A stretch of 64,000 nucleotides of DNA, taken from Lachnospiraceae bacterium (GTDB lineage: Bacteria; Bacillota; Clostridia; Lachnospirales; Lachnospiraceae). Of this stretch, positions 19,888-29,789 are shown piece by piece. The stretch is from assembly GCA_022792885.1 (NCBI GenBank), contig JAAWBX010000007.1, positions 62,001-126,000 of the forward strand, read 5' to 3'. Both the position numbers and the translations under genes were made by a program. Positions within the stretch are counted from its first letter, which is position 1. The number at the start of each line of letters is the position of its first letter. Below the pieces are notes generated by a model that was not told the origin of the DNA, made no database searches, and was given only the letters and a program-made list of their open reading frames with translations.

Positions 19888-20734
19888 CAAGGACCTCCGG
19901 TTCCAGTCCTTCTAACGGTTCCAGCGTAATCTGATAATCATCGGGACAGGAAGGGAGCTGGTCGGGCGCGTTCGGTTCCGCGTGAACCGAGCGGTGAACC
20001 CGGGCGGAAGAGTATTGGCCTTCTTTACAATTATGCTGCCACCAGTAGACTTTGTGAACTTCCATGGAACCGTCGGGGCGCGCCGAGGAAGCGTCGTTGA
20101 CGAAGAGCGTGCGCAGGCATTCCTTTAAAACGGCGGCGTCCTCGGAAGAGAATCCGGTTTTTTCCGCAAGCTGGACGTTAATGGATCCCTTGATCTTATA
20201 AAAGCCGAAACGGATAAAATGTTTCATTCCCATTGTGTCGGAGGTGCGGGATTTTTCTCCGCCGGAGTCTTCGCCGTTTACGCTTTTTACGATCTGCATA
20301 TCTTCGACCTGGACCGGGGAAAGGCTGACCGCCTGATGGACGGAAACCGGGCCGCGCACGCCGATCGATTGCCCTTTCGTGTCTTTGAAGGCGAAAACCT
20401 GTCCGAAAGAGCGGACGTCCAGCCAGGTTTCGCAGGCTTTTTGCGCATATTTCTCCGAGTCTTTAAAATCTTTTGCTTTTCCGAGTCTGGCGGCGGCTCT
20501 TGCGCTCAAACTTTTCGAACCGTCGTCCGAGCGGTCGGCGGACTGAACAAAAATATCATGTCCCAGATCCTGCATGCGATTGCGGAGCTTCCGTTTGATG
20601 CATACGTCGCTGATTTCGCCCAGGCCGGCGTAATCGGTGCGCGGGCTGTTTCCGTTCAAAGGATCCCCGTTGGGATTCGCCATCGTGACCGAGACAAAGG
20701 CAACGAAATCGATCTTGTTTTGTAAAGCAGACAT
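19877..20734 (-). CDS. cas7c: CRISPR Cascade backbone subunit Cas7 (Csd2), type I-C
   Basis: A 285-residue RAMP protein that coats the crRNA. The N-terminus FVAFVSVTMANPNGDPLNGNSPRTD is the signature of Csd2/Csh2 proteins, and GVRGPVSVHQAVSLSPVQVEDMQIVKSVN is also conserved. It lies between cas8c (3 bases) and cas4 (overlap). Several copies per complex are expected. Confidence 0.95.
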   Translation of the reverse strand: MSALQNKIDFVAFVSVTMANPNGDPLNGNSPRTDYAGLGEISDVCIKRKLRNRMQDLGHDIFVQSADRSDDGSKSLSARAAARLGKAKDFKDSEKYAQKACETWLDVRSFGQVFAFKDTKGQSIGVRGPVSVHQAVSLSPVQVEDMQIVKSVNGEDSGGEKSRTSDTMGMKHFIRFGFYKIKGSINVQLAEKTGFSSEDAAVLKECLRTLFVNDASSARPDGSMEVHKVYWWQHNCKEGQYSSARVHRSVHAEPNAPDQLPSCPDDYQITLEPLEGLEPEVLDGI

Positions 20735-20737
20735 TAT

Positions 20738-22522
20738 TTAATCCTCCTCTTTTTCTTTGATCTCTGTATTTTCCGGGCGATAGGCTTTCTGGTGGTAGTA
20801 TCCAAGCAGATAAACATCGTCCAGTTTCCGGTTCAGATCTTCTCCCGAAGCGGGCAGTTTGTCCGCGATCTCCTGGGTCAGACAGCGGAAATACTGACGA
20901 AGACCGGGTTTGAGCCGTCTGTAATAAGGTTCCAGTTTCTCTTCCAGTATGCGCCAGCCCGATAAAGGGCGCAGGGCAAACGCTTTCTGCATCCGCAGGG
21001 CGTTGGTTTCGCGGTTTTCATTTTCTTCGTAGGTTTTCCGCTCTACGGTATCGGCGATCGCCAGCAGGCGGCCGAACAGATAACTGCGATTCGTGTTCTC
21101 TTTATCGAGAGCCATATTCCATTCCTCCTTAAAATGATCGATATGATATTTTCGGATCCCCGCGCAGGCGACGAACAGCAAATTTTTTCGTTCCGTTTCT
21201 TCGTAAAGAAGAAGTTGGGAAGCCTTTTGCACCAGGGCCCGTTCGATATCCAGGGGGAACTGCATGCGGTCCACCCGGCAGGAGATCAGACGCTGCATCT
21301 GCTGGCGCAGGATTCGGGGATCCGTTTCCGGTTTTTGGTTCCGCTGGACGCCGAATGCCCAGTTGACAATGTGATACAGGGAAGGGGACTGGATTCCGAA
21401 GGAAGCGTTTTCCCAGCAGCAGCTCTCTTCCCAGTCGTGGAGGCGCTGTAAGAAATCCGAGGCCTGCAGTTCGTTGTAATAGGTCAGGGCGAGGCGGCCC
21501 GGGGTCGCGGCGTCGAAAGCGGCGATCACGACGCCGGCCTGTGCCGGGAGGTCTTCTTTCCAGACGTTTAGCGCTTCGGATAACTGGCGGCGGTATTCCG
21601 TCGGGGTGGCGGCGCGCGGCTCCTGTTTGCTTCTGCGTCTCATGGAGCCGGTTACCGGGGGCAGGGAAATTCCCTGCGGATTCCAGCAGATAAAGGTTCG
21701 ATCGCCCCAAATACTTCCCTGATTGGCGATCAGCCAGCGCAGGGCGCAGTGGGCTTTCTGGGAACTGAGATAACCGATCGTCGCGGCCTGTGAAGGATCG
21801 TCGAAGCGTCCGCGATAGGTAAAGCCGCTGCCGTCGTTGGCGGAGATCAGTTTGGCGTTCCCGTTGATCGGGGAGATTCCTTTCGGGTGCTGGGCGGCCG
21901 GCGGCGATATCCGGCCGGAGATCATACAAAGGCTTTCGGGGAGAGCGCCCGGGCGGGAGGCATAATAGTCGATGAAGCACCGCATCAGTTTCCGGTCGGT
22001 CCAGCAGGGGCCGCTGACGTCTTCCCCCAGGCCGACCACGACCCAGCGGACCAGAAGCTTTTCGTCGTTTTCATTTTCCGGGGCGCCCTGCGGGTTTAAG
22101 CGAAGGATCTCAGAGCGCGCCAGATCCTGTAAAATGGTTCCGCTCTGAACATAGCGAAGGATCGGCTGCAATTTTGGATGTGAGTATTCCGAGTGATCCC
22201 AGTCGGCCAGTTGTTCCACATAAAGCCGGTATTTTTCCGGGTGAACGGGGGCCAGGTATCCAAGCTGTTCGCATAAAGGGTGAGCACAGGGAGCCTGCGT
22301 CCTTCCGGCGGAACTTTCCGTGGCCGGAATGAGGATTTTGGGCTCCTTTTTGTCAACCGTCCGCGCGGAGCGGAAGCGGCCGTCCGCGTCCAGTGTGATT
22401 TCGATTTGTGCCCGGGTCGTGATGTGGGAGACGGGAGCCAGCGTTTCCCGGTCCGTTATTTCGACGCCGGCCAAATGTTCCATGGCGTCATAGGTTTCAC
22501 AGGCTTTTTGTAAGAGCCCCAT
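20738..22522 (-). CDS. cas8c: CRISPR Cascade large subunit Cas8c (Csd1)
   Basis: A 594-residue Csd1-family protein, normal length. Recognised by gene position and by motifs such as MGLLQKACETYDAM at the N-terminus and LISANDGSGFTYRGRF in the middle. Its job in I-C is PAM recognition and recruitment of Cas3; in studied I-C systems an internal start in cas8c also yields the small Cas11c subunit, and no separate cas11 gene is seen here. The ATG overlaps the cas5c stop by one base (TGATG). Confidence 0.92.
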   Translation of the reverse strand: MGLLQKACETYDAMEHLAGVEITDRETLAPVSHITTRAQIEITLDADGRFRSARTVDKKEPKILIPATESSAGRTQAPCAHPLCEQLGYLAPVHPEKYRLYVEQLADWDHSEYSHPKLQPILRYVQSGTILQDLARSEILRLNPQGAPENENDEKLLVRWVVVGLGEDVSGPCWTDRKLMRCFIDYYASRPGALPESLCMISGRISPPAAQHPKGISPINGNAKLISANDGSGFTYRGRFDDPSQAATIGYLSSQKAHCALRWLIANQGSIWGDRTFICWNPQGISLPPVTGSMRRRSKQEPRAATPTEYRRQLSEALNVWKEDLPAQAGVVIAAFDAATPGRLALTYYNELQASDFLQRLHDWEESCCWENASFGIQSPSLYHIVNWAFGVQRNQKPETDPRILRQQMQRLISCRVDRMQFPLDIERALVQKASQLLLYEETERKNLLFVACAGIRKYHIDHFKEEWNMALDKENTNRSYLFGRLLAIADTVERKTYEENENRETNALRMQKAFALRPLSGWRILEEKLEPYYRRLKPGLRQYFRCLTQEIADKLPASGEDLNRKLDDVYLLGYYHQKAYRPENTEIKEKEED

Positions 22523-23250
22523 CAGTTCACCTCCTCAAATTCGTCCAGGCCGGAAAAGTTATTTTCCGCCTGTTCGAAAGGTTTGACTTTCATGTCGCGC
22601 AAAGTTTTGTTTAAAGAACAGTCCTCCGGGCGCGGGAAAGTAAGGATGCCTTTTTTCATTGTGGGATACCAGAAGCGGGCGGTCATTTTCCCTTTTGTTT
22701 CTTCGGAATAGGCTTCATCCGCGTAAGTGATGCCGTGGTACATCAGGCCGAAGCCCAATTCCGGAACGTCGTCGTAGCGTCCGCTTCCTTCGCCGAAAAG
22801 GCAAGGCTCCACATATCCCTGGCATTCCCGGGTCCCCAGGAAAATATCCCGGCGGCCGCCTTTGGCGATCATACGCCGGGCGATGTTGTGATGCTTATGT
22901 TCACAGCGGTCTTTTGCCAGTTCCGGACGGTTCTCGTTCCATTCGAAGTGGGCCCGCACCTGATAGCGGCAATTTTTTAAATAGGTATAGTAGGATAACT
23001 CGTTCTTGTCATCCTGATAATGGATCGGGCGGATTCCTTTGACTTCGGTCTGGATCTGATTCATGACGCGGACGGCGTCGATGAACCAGATAATGGTCGG
23101 TTTCCAATAGACCGACATCAGAATCCCTTTCAGCGCTTCGTAAGTCGGGACCTGATAACTGCATTTTTCGCCGCCCACGCGCATAATGGGATCCGAGAAA
23201 AGCGCGTAGTCGCCGCTGACCTGAAATTCAACAATATTCGGGTGCTGCAT
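22522..23250 (-). CDS. cas5c: CRISPR Cascade subunit and crRNA-processing endonuclease Cas5c (Cas5d)
   Basis: A 242-residue RAMP protein. FQVSGDYALFSDPIMRVGGEKCSYQVPTYEALKGILMSVYWKP is the family start. Type I-C lacks Cas6; Cas5c cuts the repeat hairpin and keeps the crRNA 5' handle, consistent with the absence of cas6 in this window. GGAGG lies 8 bases before the ATG. It is 3 bases from cas3. Confidence 0.94.
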   Translation of the reverse strand: MQHPNIVEFQVSGDYALFSDPIMRVGGEKCSYQVPTYEALKGILMSVYWKPTIIWFIDAVRVMNQIQTEVKGIRPIHYQDDKNELSYYTYLKNCRYQVRAHFEWNENRPELAKDRCEHKHHNIARRMIAKGGRRDIFLGTRECQGYVEPCLFGEGSGRYDDVPELGFGLMYHGITYADEAYSEETKGKMTARFWYPTMKKGILTFPRPEDCSLNKTLRDMKVKPFEQAENNFSGLDEFEEVN

Positions 23251-23253
23251 TTG

Positions 23254-25665
23254 TCATACCTCCAGGAATTCAAGATTTTGTTCGGGAAGAGAAAAACCTG
23301 TTTTTTTGTTGTAATGTCCGTTCAGCCCTGTGGCGCCGCCGGCCAGAGGGACCAGAAAACCTTCTTCTTCCAGTTGCCGGATCTGATATTGGAACAGCGA
23401 GACGGAGTACGGTTTGGCCTGTTCCAGCAGAGCCTTTAAATAAGAAGGATCCTGTTCGGCCCGGCTGCTGCAGAGATTCTTGATAAGTTCGTTCCCTTCC
23501 TGATAAGGAACGATCACGTCACAGGTATTTTGATCAAAAACTTCGAACCGGCGTCCGGCGGATCGAAATGCCTGTCGGAAATAAAAGGAGTCGGTAACGT
23601 TTTCTTCGCAGGCGAATGATTCGTTCCTTGCCAGAAGAGAAAACAGGGTGCCGCCCGCGTCGGCGCCGATCGGGTAGTCCGTATGGTCTTTCGGTATTCG
23701 GCGGTACAATGCGCGGTAATAATATTGAACGGCTTTGTCGGAATCCAGAGAATTCTGATACTTCTCCGGACGGCGTTCCCATTCACACAGGAGTTCCAGC
23801 GTTGCGTCCTTTCCTTTTTGGATGTCCGGCAGCCGCTTCAGGGATTCTTTGCGGCAGGATATCAGGTAAACAGGAGCGTGCACGCCGGGGCCGGCTTCTC
23901 CGTTGCGGTTGCATCGGCCGGCCGCCTGTATGACGCTGTCCATTCCCGCTGCGAAACGGATTACGCAGGCGAAAGAAATATCTACGCCGGCCTCGATTAC
24001 CTGAGTCGAGACGCAGACGGTTTTTTTATTTTTTTGTGAAAGGGAGGCTTTTAAGGCATCCAGTGTGTCCTTCCGGTGAGCCGGACACATGGCCGCGGAA
24101 AGCGGGAAGGCGTTCCGGTCGGGATGTTCCAGCCGGCGGAACAGATTTTCCGCTTCGCTTTTTTTGTTGCAGACGATCAGAAGGCTGTCGTGCGCGTTCA
24201 GAAGTTCTTCGGCGAAGCCGGCAATTTCTTCGATGGACAGTTCCCCTTTGTTTTCGATGGAAGTTCTCCGGAAAATTTCACGAAATTCGTCGGAACAGGG
24301 AACCAGCTCCGGAATCGGCGTGTGCAAAGGATGCGCGAGGCGTTCCATACAGGGCTGAGTGGCGGAACAGAGGACGATGGTCGCGCCGCAGATCTCGGCG
24401 AGGAAATTCACGGCGAGGGAGAAAAGGGAAAGCATTCTGGTGGGAACGGTCTGAACTTCGTCGATCACAATTACACTGTTGCAGAGAGAATGAAAACGAC
24501 GGATAGCGGTCGTTTTTCCGGAAAACAATGTGTTCAGGAACTGAACCAGCGTGGTGAGGATAATCGGCGCTTCCCAGGTTTCTGTCAGAAGTTCCCGGTT
24601 ATCCAGGCATTCGGAATCGGAGTCGGTCCGGACCAGGTTGGAGTGGTGCTCTAAGACCAGGGAATCGTCCTGAATAAATTCCCGGATCACGGCGGCGTTT
24701 TGCTCCAGAATACTCAGCAGAGGCGAGGTGAAGATCAGGCACTGCTTCCCGTATTTTTGTGCGTGCGCCAGGGCATAGCGGAGGGCGGTCAGGGTTTTGC
24801 CGCCTCCGGTCGGGACGTTGAGACGGACGATCCCGCCCGGATTTTCGGCGGCGAGCCGGGCGCGGTCGGAAATCGTTTTTCTCGCGCGGTCCAGGTCGGT
24901 CTTATCAGGAAAACGATCCAGTTTTTGCTCTACCCGCTCCAGGCATTCACGCCACATACGTTTTCGAATCGGGAGACTTTTTTGAGAGGGAAAGATCGTG
25001 CCGTTCATAAATTCGGCCGTATCCCGCCGGTCCCCCTCGATTACGGCGGAGAGGAGCAGGCGACTTAGGAGCCCGCAGTAAAAGGCGGTTTCCTCGTCGT
25101 ATTGTTCCTTGCTGACGTCGTCGCCGGTCATACAACAAATTCGTTCCAATATGGGAGCCAACTCTTCCTGTGAGGCCTGAAAACGGCGATCCAGTTCTTC
25201 CGGGGCCGCGCAGAAGCAAAAAAAGTTGCCAACGGCCTCCTCATAATCGCTCTTTTCCTGTGATAAGCGATGCTGAAATCCGTTCCGACGCCGTTCGTCT
25301 ACGCAATCGAAAAGGCCGTGATGGGAACCGGCGGCCAGGGCCAGAAGCTCGCTGACAATATCGGAAAAGTTTTCCGGGTCTTCTCCCGGTTTATGGTAGC
25401 GGGAGAGGATCAGCCGTACGCCGGCGAAGGTGTGATTGACAGAACCGCGCGAACCGGCGTCGTTTATGAGGTAATTCTGGAATTTTGCGGTAAATTTGCC
25501 GCAGTCATGAACAAGGGCCGCCAGATAAGCGCCGGCGGAAAGTCCTGCGGTTTCCATGACCTGCGCCGCGTATTCGGCGGTCTTGCGGCAGTGTTCGGAG
25601 ACGGTCTGTGCGGTCAGGATTTCGCCGTTTTCATTTTTTTTGATGTGAGCCAGGTGTTGGGTCAT
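23254..25665 (-). CDS. cas3: CRISPR effector nuclease-helicase Cas3, type I-C
   Basis: An 803-residue fused HD nuclease and superfamily 2 helicase that degrades target DNA after Cascade binding. HD motifs: the early His in SEHCRKTAEYA, LVHDCGKFTAKFQNYL, and SHHGLFD. Helicase motifs: Walker A NVPTGGGKTLTALRYA, DEVQ box VIDEVQTVP, SATQP, and the C-terminal QAAGRCNRNG. All key residues are present. The start is the ATG at 25665, preceded by AAAGGAG; the upstream in-frame Met would add 18 residues with no ribosome site. First gene of the cas operon. Confidence 0.95.
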   Translation of the reverse strand: MTQHLAHIKKNENGEILTAQTVSEHCRKTAEYAAQVMETAGLSAGAYLAALVHDCGKFTAKFQNYLINDAGSRGSVNHTFAGVRLILSRYHKPGEDPENFSDIVSELLALAAGSHHGLFDCVDERRRNGFQHRLSQEKSDYEEAVGNFFCFCAAPEELDRRFQASQEELAPILERICCMTGDDVSKEQYDEETAFYCGLLSRLLLSAVIEGDRRDTAEFMNGTIFPSQKSLPIRKRMWRECLERVEQKLDRFPDKTDLDRARKTISDRARLAAENPGGIVRLNVPTGGGKTLTALRYALAHAQKYGKQCLIFTSPLLSILEQNAAVIREFIQDDSLVLEHHSNLVRTDSDSECLDNRELLTETWEAPIILTTLVQFLNTLFSGKTTAIRRFHSLCNSVIVIDEVQTVPTRMLSLFSLAVNFLAEICGATIVLCSATQPCMERLAHPLHTPIPELVPCSDEFREIFRRTSIENKGELSIEEIAGFAEELLNAHDSLLIVCNKKSEAENLFRRLEHPDRNAFPLSAAMCPAHRKDTLDALKASLSQKNKKTVCVSTQVIEAGVDISFACVIRFAAGMDSVIQAAGRCNRNGEAGPGVHAPVYLISCRKESLKRLPDIQKGKDATLELLCEWERRPEKYQNSLDSDKAVQYYYRALYRRIPKDHTDYPIGADAGGTLFSLLARNESFACEENVTDSFYFRQAFRSAGRRFEVFDQNTCDVIVPYQEGNELIKNLCSSRAEQDPSYLKALLEQAKPYSVSLFQYQIRQLEEEGFLVPLAGGATGLNGHYNKKTGFSLPEQNLEFLEV

Positions 25666-25714
25666 GGGGGCTCCTTTCCGAAAGGGGTATTTTGTCAAAT
25701 ATTGGAAATAGTTT

Positions 25715-25743
25715 AACATAGAATTGCTCTTAATGTAAGTAAA
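25715..25743 (-). promoter_or_regulatory. Putative promoter of the cas operon
   Basis: On the minus strand, TTTACT, a 17-base spacer and TATGTT, about 50 bases upstream of the cas3 start. The whole 25666-25941 stretch is A/T-rich and otherwise shows nothing recognisable. Confidence 0.45.
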
Positions 25744-25941
25744 ATTTGTGTGTTTTTATTATTTGTTTTAAAATGCTTTGCGAATAAAATTAGATATAAA
25801 GATAAATTGTATAAAACTTGCCATATAAGCGCCTCCTCAGATAGCAGCAGGAAAAACGATTTTCTTCCATATTTTAATGGACGCATTTTAACAATCCCTT
25901 ATCTTCTTCAAAAGACGCTTTATAACATTAGATTTCAAAAC

Positions 25942-25974
25942 AAAAAACGCCGGAAGCCAAAGCCCCCGGCGTAA
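25942..25974 (-). terminator. Terminator of the molybdoenzyme operon
   Basis: On the minus strand ACGCCGGGGGC pairs with GCTTCCGGCGT, then TTTTTTG. It is just after the FeS-subunit gene. Confidence 0.85.
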
Positions 25975-25992
25975 ACTCATCTGATACGGCCT

Positions 25993-26706
25993 TTATTCCA
26001 CCGCCTGTACCACATTTCCCTCAAAATCTACTCTCGGCACGTAGTAAACGCCCGGTTTGGTTCCCTCGGCCTCCCGGTAGCGAACGGCGTTTCGTTCTTT
26101 GACGGCTTTTGCCACATCGCTGTCCGGGTCTTCCAGATCCCCGAAGATCCGCGCGCCGGCGGGACATGCCTGAACACAGGCCGGCTCTAAGCCTTCCGCC
26201 CGGCGGGACGCGCAGAAATCGCATTTGTAGACTTTGTTTCCGGCGAAACGTTCATACATTTGTTCCTCCTGCAGGGTGAACCCGAATTGGGTCGTCAGCG
26301 AGATTTCGCTGAAATCGGCCGCGTTGACCCGGTCTTCCGTGGTTGCCAGATTATAACGGGAGAAATAGCCGTCGTATCCGACCGACAGATATTCCCTTGC
26401 GTCGTAAGGGCAGGACGGCATACAGTTTTTGCAGCCGATGCAGAGGTCGTGGTCGATGCCCACGGTGCCGTCGTCGTATTTTTTGGACGCGCCGGTCGGG
26501 CAGATATCCACGCAGGCCGGGTTTTCACAGTGCATGCACAGCATCGGCATGTGCTGCAAGATCGCGTCCGGATAAGAACCCGTTTCCGCATGGATCACAT
26601 GGGAGAACAGGATCCCCGGCGGCGTTCCCTGGCTTTCTTTGCAGGCGATGGTGCAGGCGTCACAGCCCACACAATAGTTCAGATCGATCAACATTCCATA
26701 ACGCAT
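25993..26706 (-). CDS. Four-cluster ferredoxin-type electron-transfer subunit (DmsB/NrfC-like)
   Basis: A 237-residue protein with four [4Fe-4S] motifs: CVGCDACTIAC, CMHCENPACVDIC, CIGCKNCMPSC, and CDFC...CVQAC. It should carry electrons to the molybdopterin subunit encoded 12 bases upstream. It has no signal peptide, so it probably crosses the membrane bound to its Tat-signalled partner. No membrane anchor (DmsC/NrfD type) is encoded nearby, so how the pair meets the electron donor is unclear. Confidence 0.9.
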   Translation of the reverse strand: MRYGMLIDLNYCVGCDACTIACKESQGTPPGILFSHVIHAETGSYPDAILQHMPMLCMHCENPACVDICPTGASKKYDDGTVGIDHDLCIGCKNCMPSCPYDAREYLSVGYDGYFSRYNLATTEDRVNAADFSEISLTTQFGFTLQEEQMYERFAGNKVYKCDFCASRRAEGLEPACVQACPAGARIFGDLEDPDSDVAKAVKERNAVRYREAEGTKPGVYYVPRVDFEGNVVQAVE

Positions 26707-26718
26707 TTTACACCCCTC

Positions 26719-29580
26719 CTATGCCTTGTAAATTTTTACCCGGACGGAATTGTTCAGGTTGCCCATCATGAAACCGATATCCCGTTCATCGTCGTTGATG
26801 AGGCTGTTGTAGGCGACGCCTTCTTTGGCGAAAGGCGTTACGTGAGTCCCTTTGCGTCCCCATTTTCCGCCGACGCCGATCGTCTGCGGATGAATCATCT
26901 CCGAAATGTGGATGGGGGCCTGGATCGTCTGGCCGTACTCGGCCTCCACCACGACCTCGTCGTTTTCTTTCAGCTCCAGTTTATCCGCCGCCTGTTTCGG
27001 TACCAGGATTTTCATAATATACGGATCGTAAGCGTCCTGTACCTCCTTCAGCCAGGGGTTGAAGCTTAAGCCGGTCGAATCGTTGACCTGGAAATGGCTC
27101 TTATACTGGAAGATCTTGAACGGATATTCTTCCGTCGGCTCCATGGATTCGTAGGCGAACCAGGCCGGGGCCGCCGAGTATTGCTGGCAGACCGCCTCGA
27201 AGTCGGCGTTGGGGAAGGTCACGTTGTGGGCGGCCATGCCGTCCCGCATGGTTTTTAAGTTTCTTCCCGTGTATTCAAAATAGACCGGGATCCGGTAGGC
27301 GTTGTCCGGCTTGTAGAACCAATTGTAGCTTTCCTTAATAGAAGAAACCGAATAGCCTTTGATCGCGCATTCTTTGAAATCTTCCCATCCGGATTCCGCG
27401 CCGTACAGAGACTTGATCTTGCGCTCGCAGATCTCGTCGTAGGAGTATTTTACCGTGGGTTCCAGTTTGAACTCGTCGGCCAGCCCCAGCGGTTTGTCTT
27501 TAAAGTAAATGCCGAGGAAACCGTTGTTGGCGATCATGTTCAACTTGCCCAGGCAGCCCGTGCGCTCGGCGATATCGATGACGATATCTTCGCCCAACCG
27601 GGTGTTGTAGACCGGATCCACCACGGGACGTCTGGCCTGAAGCGCCCTTAGGCCCCTGGTCTTGTCGGTCGTTCCTTTGTTGGAAATAAAGATGGCCGTC
27701 CACATGGCCGTTCGTTCCAGCAAATGATGTTCCGGCAGGATGATGTCCGCGAATTGAGTCGGTTCGTCCATCCAAAGGGAAATGTTGAACACAAACGGGA
27801 TCTTTTTCATGGCCTCGATCGGCGCTTCCGGATTGGAGTTGGAGCGGATGGCGTTGCCGCCGTACACCAGAAGGACCCGGGGTTCATAATCAATATAGTA
27901 GCTGGCGGGATTTAACATACTGCGCCAGGCAAGCTGAATGGTGCCCAATTCCATGGGGTAGAAGCAGCCGGCACTGAAGTTCTTCGGAGGAAATTCGAAT
28001 TCTGCGGTTCCCACGTACTGTTTGGCAAATTTATCGTAGGCCGGAGGGATCAGCATTCCGTCCGCGTCGGAATCGAGAGGGTGGAAATCGGCGGTTTCGA
28101 TACCCAGGCAGCCTCCGGGCACATCGATATTGCCCAGCATTTCATTGACGATGGAGAGCGCCTTATACATTTCCACGTTCATGGGATTGCCGTTGGCTCC
28201 GCGCCCGATGATAACGGCGGCGGGACGAAGCGGAAATTCAAAACCTTCGATGTCGATCGTGGCGCCGATCTGAGCGTTTTCCACCAGGTCGGCGGCGATC
28301 TTGCGAGTCTTGGCGGCGGGAATTGTGGTAATTTCTTCCGCCCATTCCGGCGTATAGTCCTTCACATAGTCGCAGACGATCTGGAAGGCCGTTTTCACGG
28401 TCCGGCCGTCGACTTCGTAGCTGCCGGTGATGGCGTAATCGTCGCCCCGGCCGGTGTCGAAGGGAACCGCTTTGTTGGTTTTTTCATCCCAGACCAGCGG
28501 TTTGCCGGTTTCCGGGTCGCGGACGTAATCCTCATATAAAGTTTTGGTTCCGCGGTGTTCTTCCGGTTTGTCTTCTACCAGATAAGGCGCGTTGGTGCGG
28601 ATCTTTAAGAAGGTTTCGTCATATTTTTTTACGTCGTAGAGGATCGAGTGAACCAAGGCCCAGCAGAAGGCGGCGTCCGTACCGGGGATCACCGGCACCC
28701 ATTCGCCTTTCTGTGCGGCCAGGGTTTTCCTGGGGTTGACACAGACGACTTTCATACCGCGGGCCACGGCCTGCACGTAATCTTCGGTGTTGTGGTGGGC
28801 CAGCCCCCACTCGTCGCCCAGGCTGCGCCCGATCAGCAGAAGGTAGTTGCAGTGTTCCATATCCACCCGTTCTACTTTGGTGGACTGCAGAGCCATCGGT
28901 CCGTAGTGATCCGCACAGAGCGGCCCGGAAGTCGTGATGCTGTTGGCGGAACCGAAAGCGGCTTCCAGAATCAGACGTTTGAAGGCATCTTCATTGCCGA
29001 AGCCGGTCTGATAAATAAAGCTGTTGGGATTGTATTCTTTGGCCTCGTTCATTTTCTGCGCGACGGTATCCATGGCTTCGTCCCAGCCGATCTCAACCCA
29101 GCCCGGATCCACATCCAATCCTTTCTCCGGGTTCGTGCGCTTCATCGGTACTTTGGCGCGGTAAGGGTGATAGAGCCCGCCTAAGACCGAGAGTCCTCTG
29201 GGGCAGAGCTTCCCTTCGTTGGTCGGGCTGTTTAAGTCGCCCATAATCTCCACCGCCACGCCGTCTTTTACCCGAACCTGCGTGCCGCAGATCGGCATGT
29301 GGCAGCCGCCGCAGTAGGCCGGTTTCCAGGTACCGCCTTTTTTCTGGGCCTGGGGCGTTTCATAGATGGTCAGATTCTCCGCCGAAACCTCCGCTTCGGC
29401 CGACGCGGTTTCCGTAGAGCCTTCCGTTTCCGCGCTCGACGGATTTTCCGTCGAAGCGGCTTTGGCGGTGGTGTCTGCCGTTTCGAAATAAGTCTGGCAT
29501 CCGGCCAGACTGCCCGCGGCCAGAATACCGGCTCCGGCGGCAGCCGATTTCAGGAAGGTTCGTCTTGTGATTTTGCTCAT
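26719..29580 (-). CDS. Molybdopterin oxidoreductase catalytic subunit (DMSO reductase family), Tat-exported
   Basis: A 953-residue bis-MGD enzyme. Signal: TRRTFLKS twin-arginine motif, hydrophobic core and LAGC lipobox. FeS motif: YCGGCHMPICGT...GKLCPRG. The likely Mo ligand is Cys in TTSGPLCADHYG. Further family blocks are WVEIGWDEAMDTVAQKM and the C-terminal dinucleotide-binding part. The substrate is not evident; it does not clearly match nitrate, formate or DMSO enzymes. The start at 29580 follows AGGAGG; the longer frame would put nine residues before the Tat signal. The operon is divergent from the LuxR-TorD fusion gene, whose TorD part is the likely maturation chaperone for this enzyme. 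Confidence 0.9.
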   Translation of the reverse strand: MSKITRRTFLKSAAAGAGILAAGSLAGCQTYFETADTTAKAASTENPSSAETEGSTETASAEAEVSAENLTIYETPQAQKKGGTWKPAYCGGCHMPICGTQVRVKDGVAVEIMGDLNSPTNEGKLCPRGLSVLGGLYHPYRAKVPMKRTNPEKGLDVDPGWVEIGWDEAMDTVAQKMNEAKEYNPNSFIYQTGFGNEDAFKRLILEAAFGSANSITTSGPLCADHYGPMALQSTKVERVDMEHCNYLLLIGRSLGDEWGLAHHNTEDYVQAVARGMKVVCVNPRKTLAAQKGEWVPVIPGTDAAFCWALVHSILYDVKKYDETFLKIRTNAPYLVEDKPEEHRGTKTLYEDYVRDPETGKPLVWDEKTNKAVPFDTGRGDDYAITGSYEVDGRTVKTAFQIVCDYVKDYTPEWAEEITTIPAAKTRKIAADLVENAQIGATIDIEGFEFPLRPAAVIIGRGANGNPMNVEMYKALSIVNEMLGNIDVPGGCLGIETADFHPLDSDADGMLIPPAYDKFAKQYVGTAEFEFPPKNFSAGCFYPMELGTIQLAWRSMLNPASYYIDYEPRVLLVYGGNAIRSNSNPEAPIEAMKKIPFVFNISLWMDEPTQFADIILPEHHLLERTAMWTAIFISNKGTTDKTRGLRALQARRPVVDPVYNTRLGEDIVIDIAERTGCLGKLNMIANNGFLGIYFKDKPLGLADEFKLEPTVKYSYDEICERKIKSLYGAESGWEDFKECAIKGYSVSSIKESYNWFYKPDNAYRIPVYFEYTGRNLKTMRDGMAAHNVTFPNADFEAVCQQYSAAPAWFAYESMEPTEEYPFKIFQYKSHFQVNDSTGLSFNPWLKEVQDAYDPYIMKILVPKQAADKLELKENDEVVVEAEYGQTIQAPIHISEMIHPQTIGVGGKWGRKGTHVTPFAKEGVAYNSLINDDERDIGFMMGNLNNSVRVKIYKA

Positions 29581-29625
29581 TCCTTCTCCTCCTTTGGTTA
29601 GCGGCATCCCTTATCGGGGGACGTC

Positions 29626-29726
29626 GTTGATCGTTATCTTTATTCTGAAGGGAATTTGTGACGGAAGCTATAGATAGAAGTTCCTGATTTTCGGGAAATA
29701 CCTAGATAATTGTTGACACATCAACG
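29626..29726. promoter_or_regulatory. Inverted CGTTGAT pair in the divergent intergenic region
   Basis: CGTTGAT at 29626-29632 and its reverse complement ATCAACG at 29720-29726, 87 bases apart, one near each divergent gene. The right copy lies inside the promoter spacer of the LuxR-TorD gene and is itself part of a small palindrome (GTTGA-CACA-TCAAC, 29712-29725). A possible operator pair for the adjacent LuxR-type regulator. Confidence 0.35.
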
Positions 29727-29741
29727 ATAAAAAGATATAAT
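29713..29741 (+). promoter_or_regulatory. Consensus sigma-A promoter of the LuxR-TorD gene
   Basis: TTGACA (29713-29718), a 17-base spacer and TATAAT (29736-29741): a perfect consensus, 49 bases before the ATG. Confidence 0.8.
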
Positions 29742-29789
29742 TATTTTCAGTCGAGAGACAATTCGCCATGCGCGTTACAGGAGGGCAGG

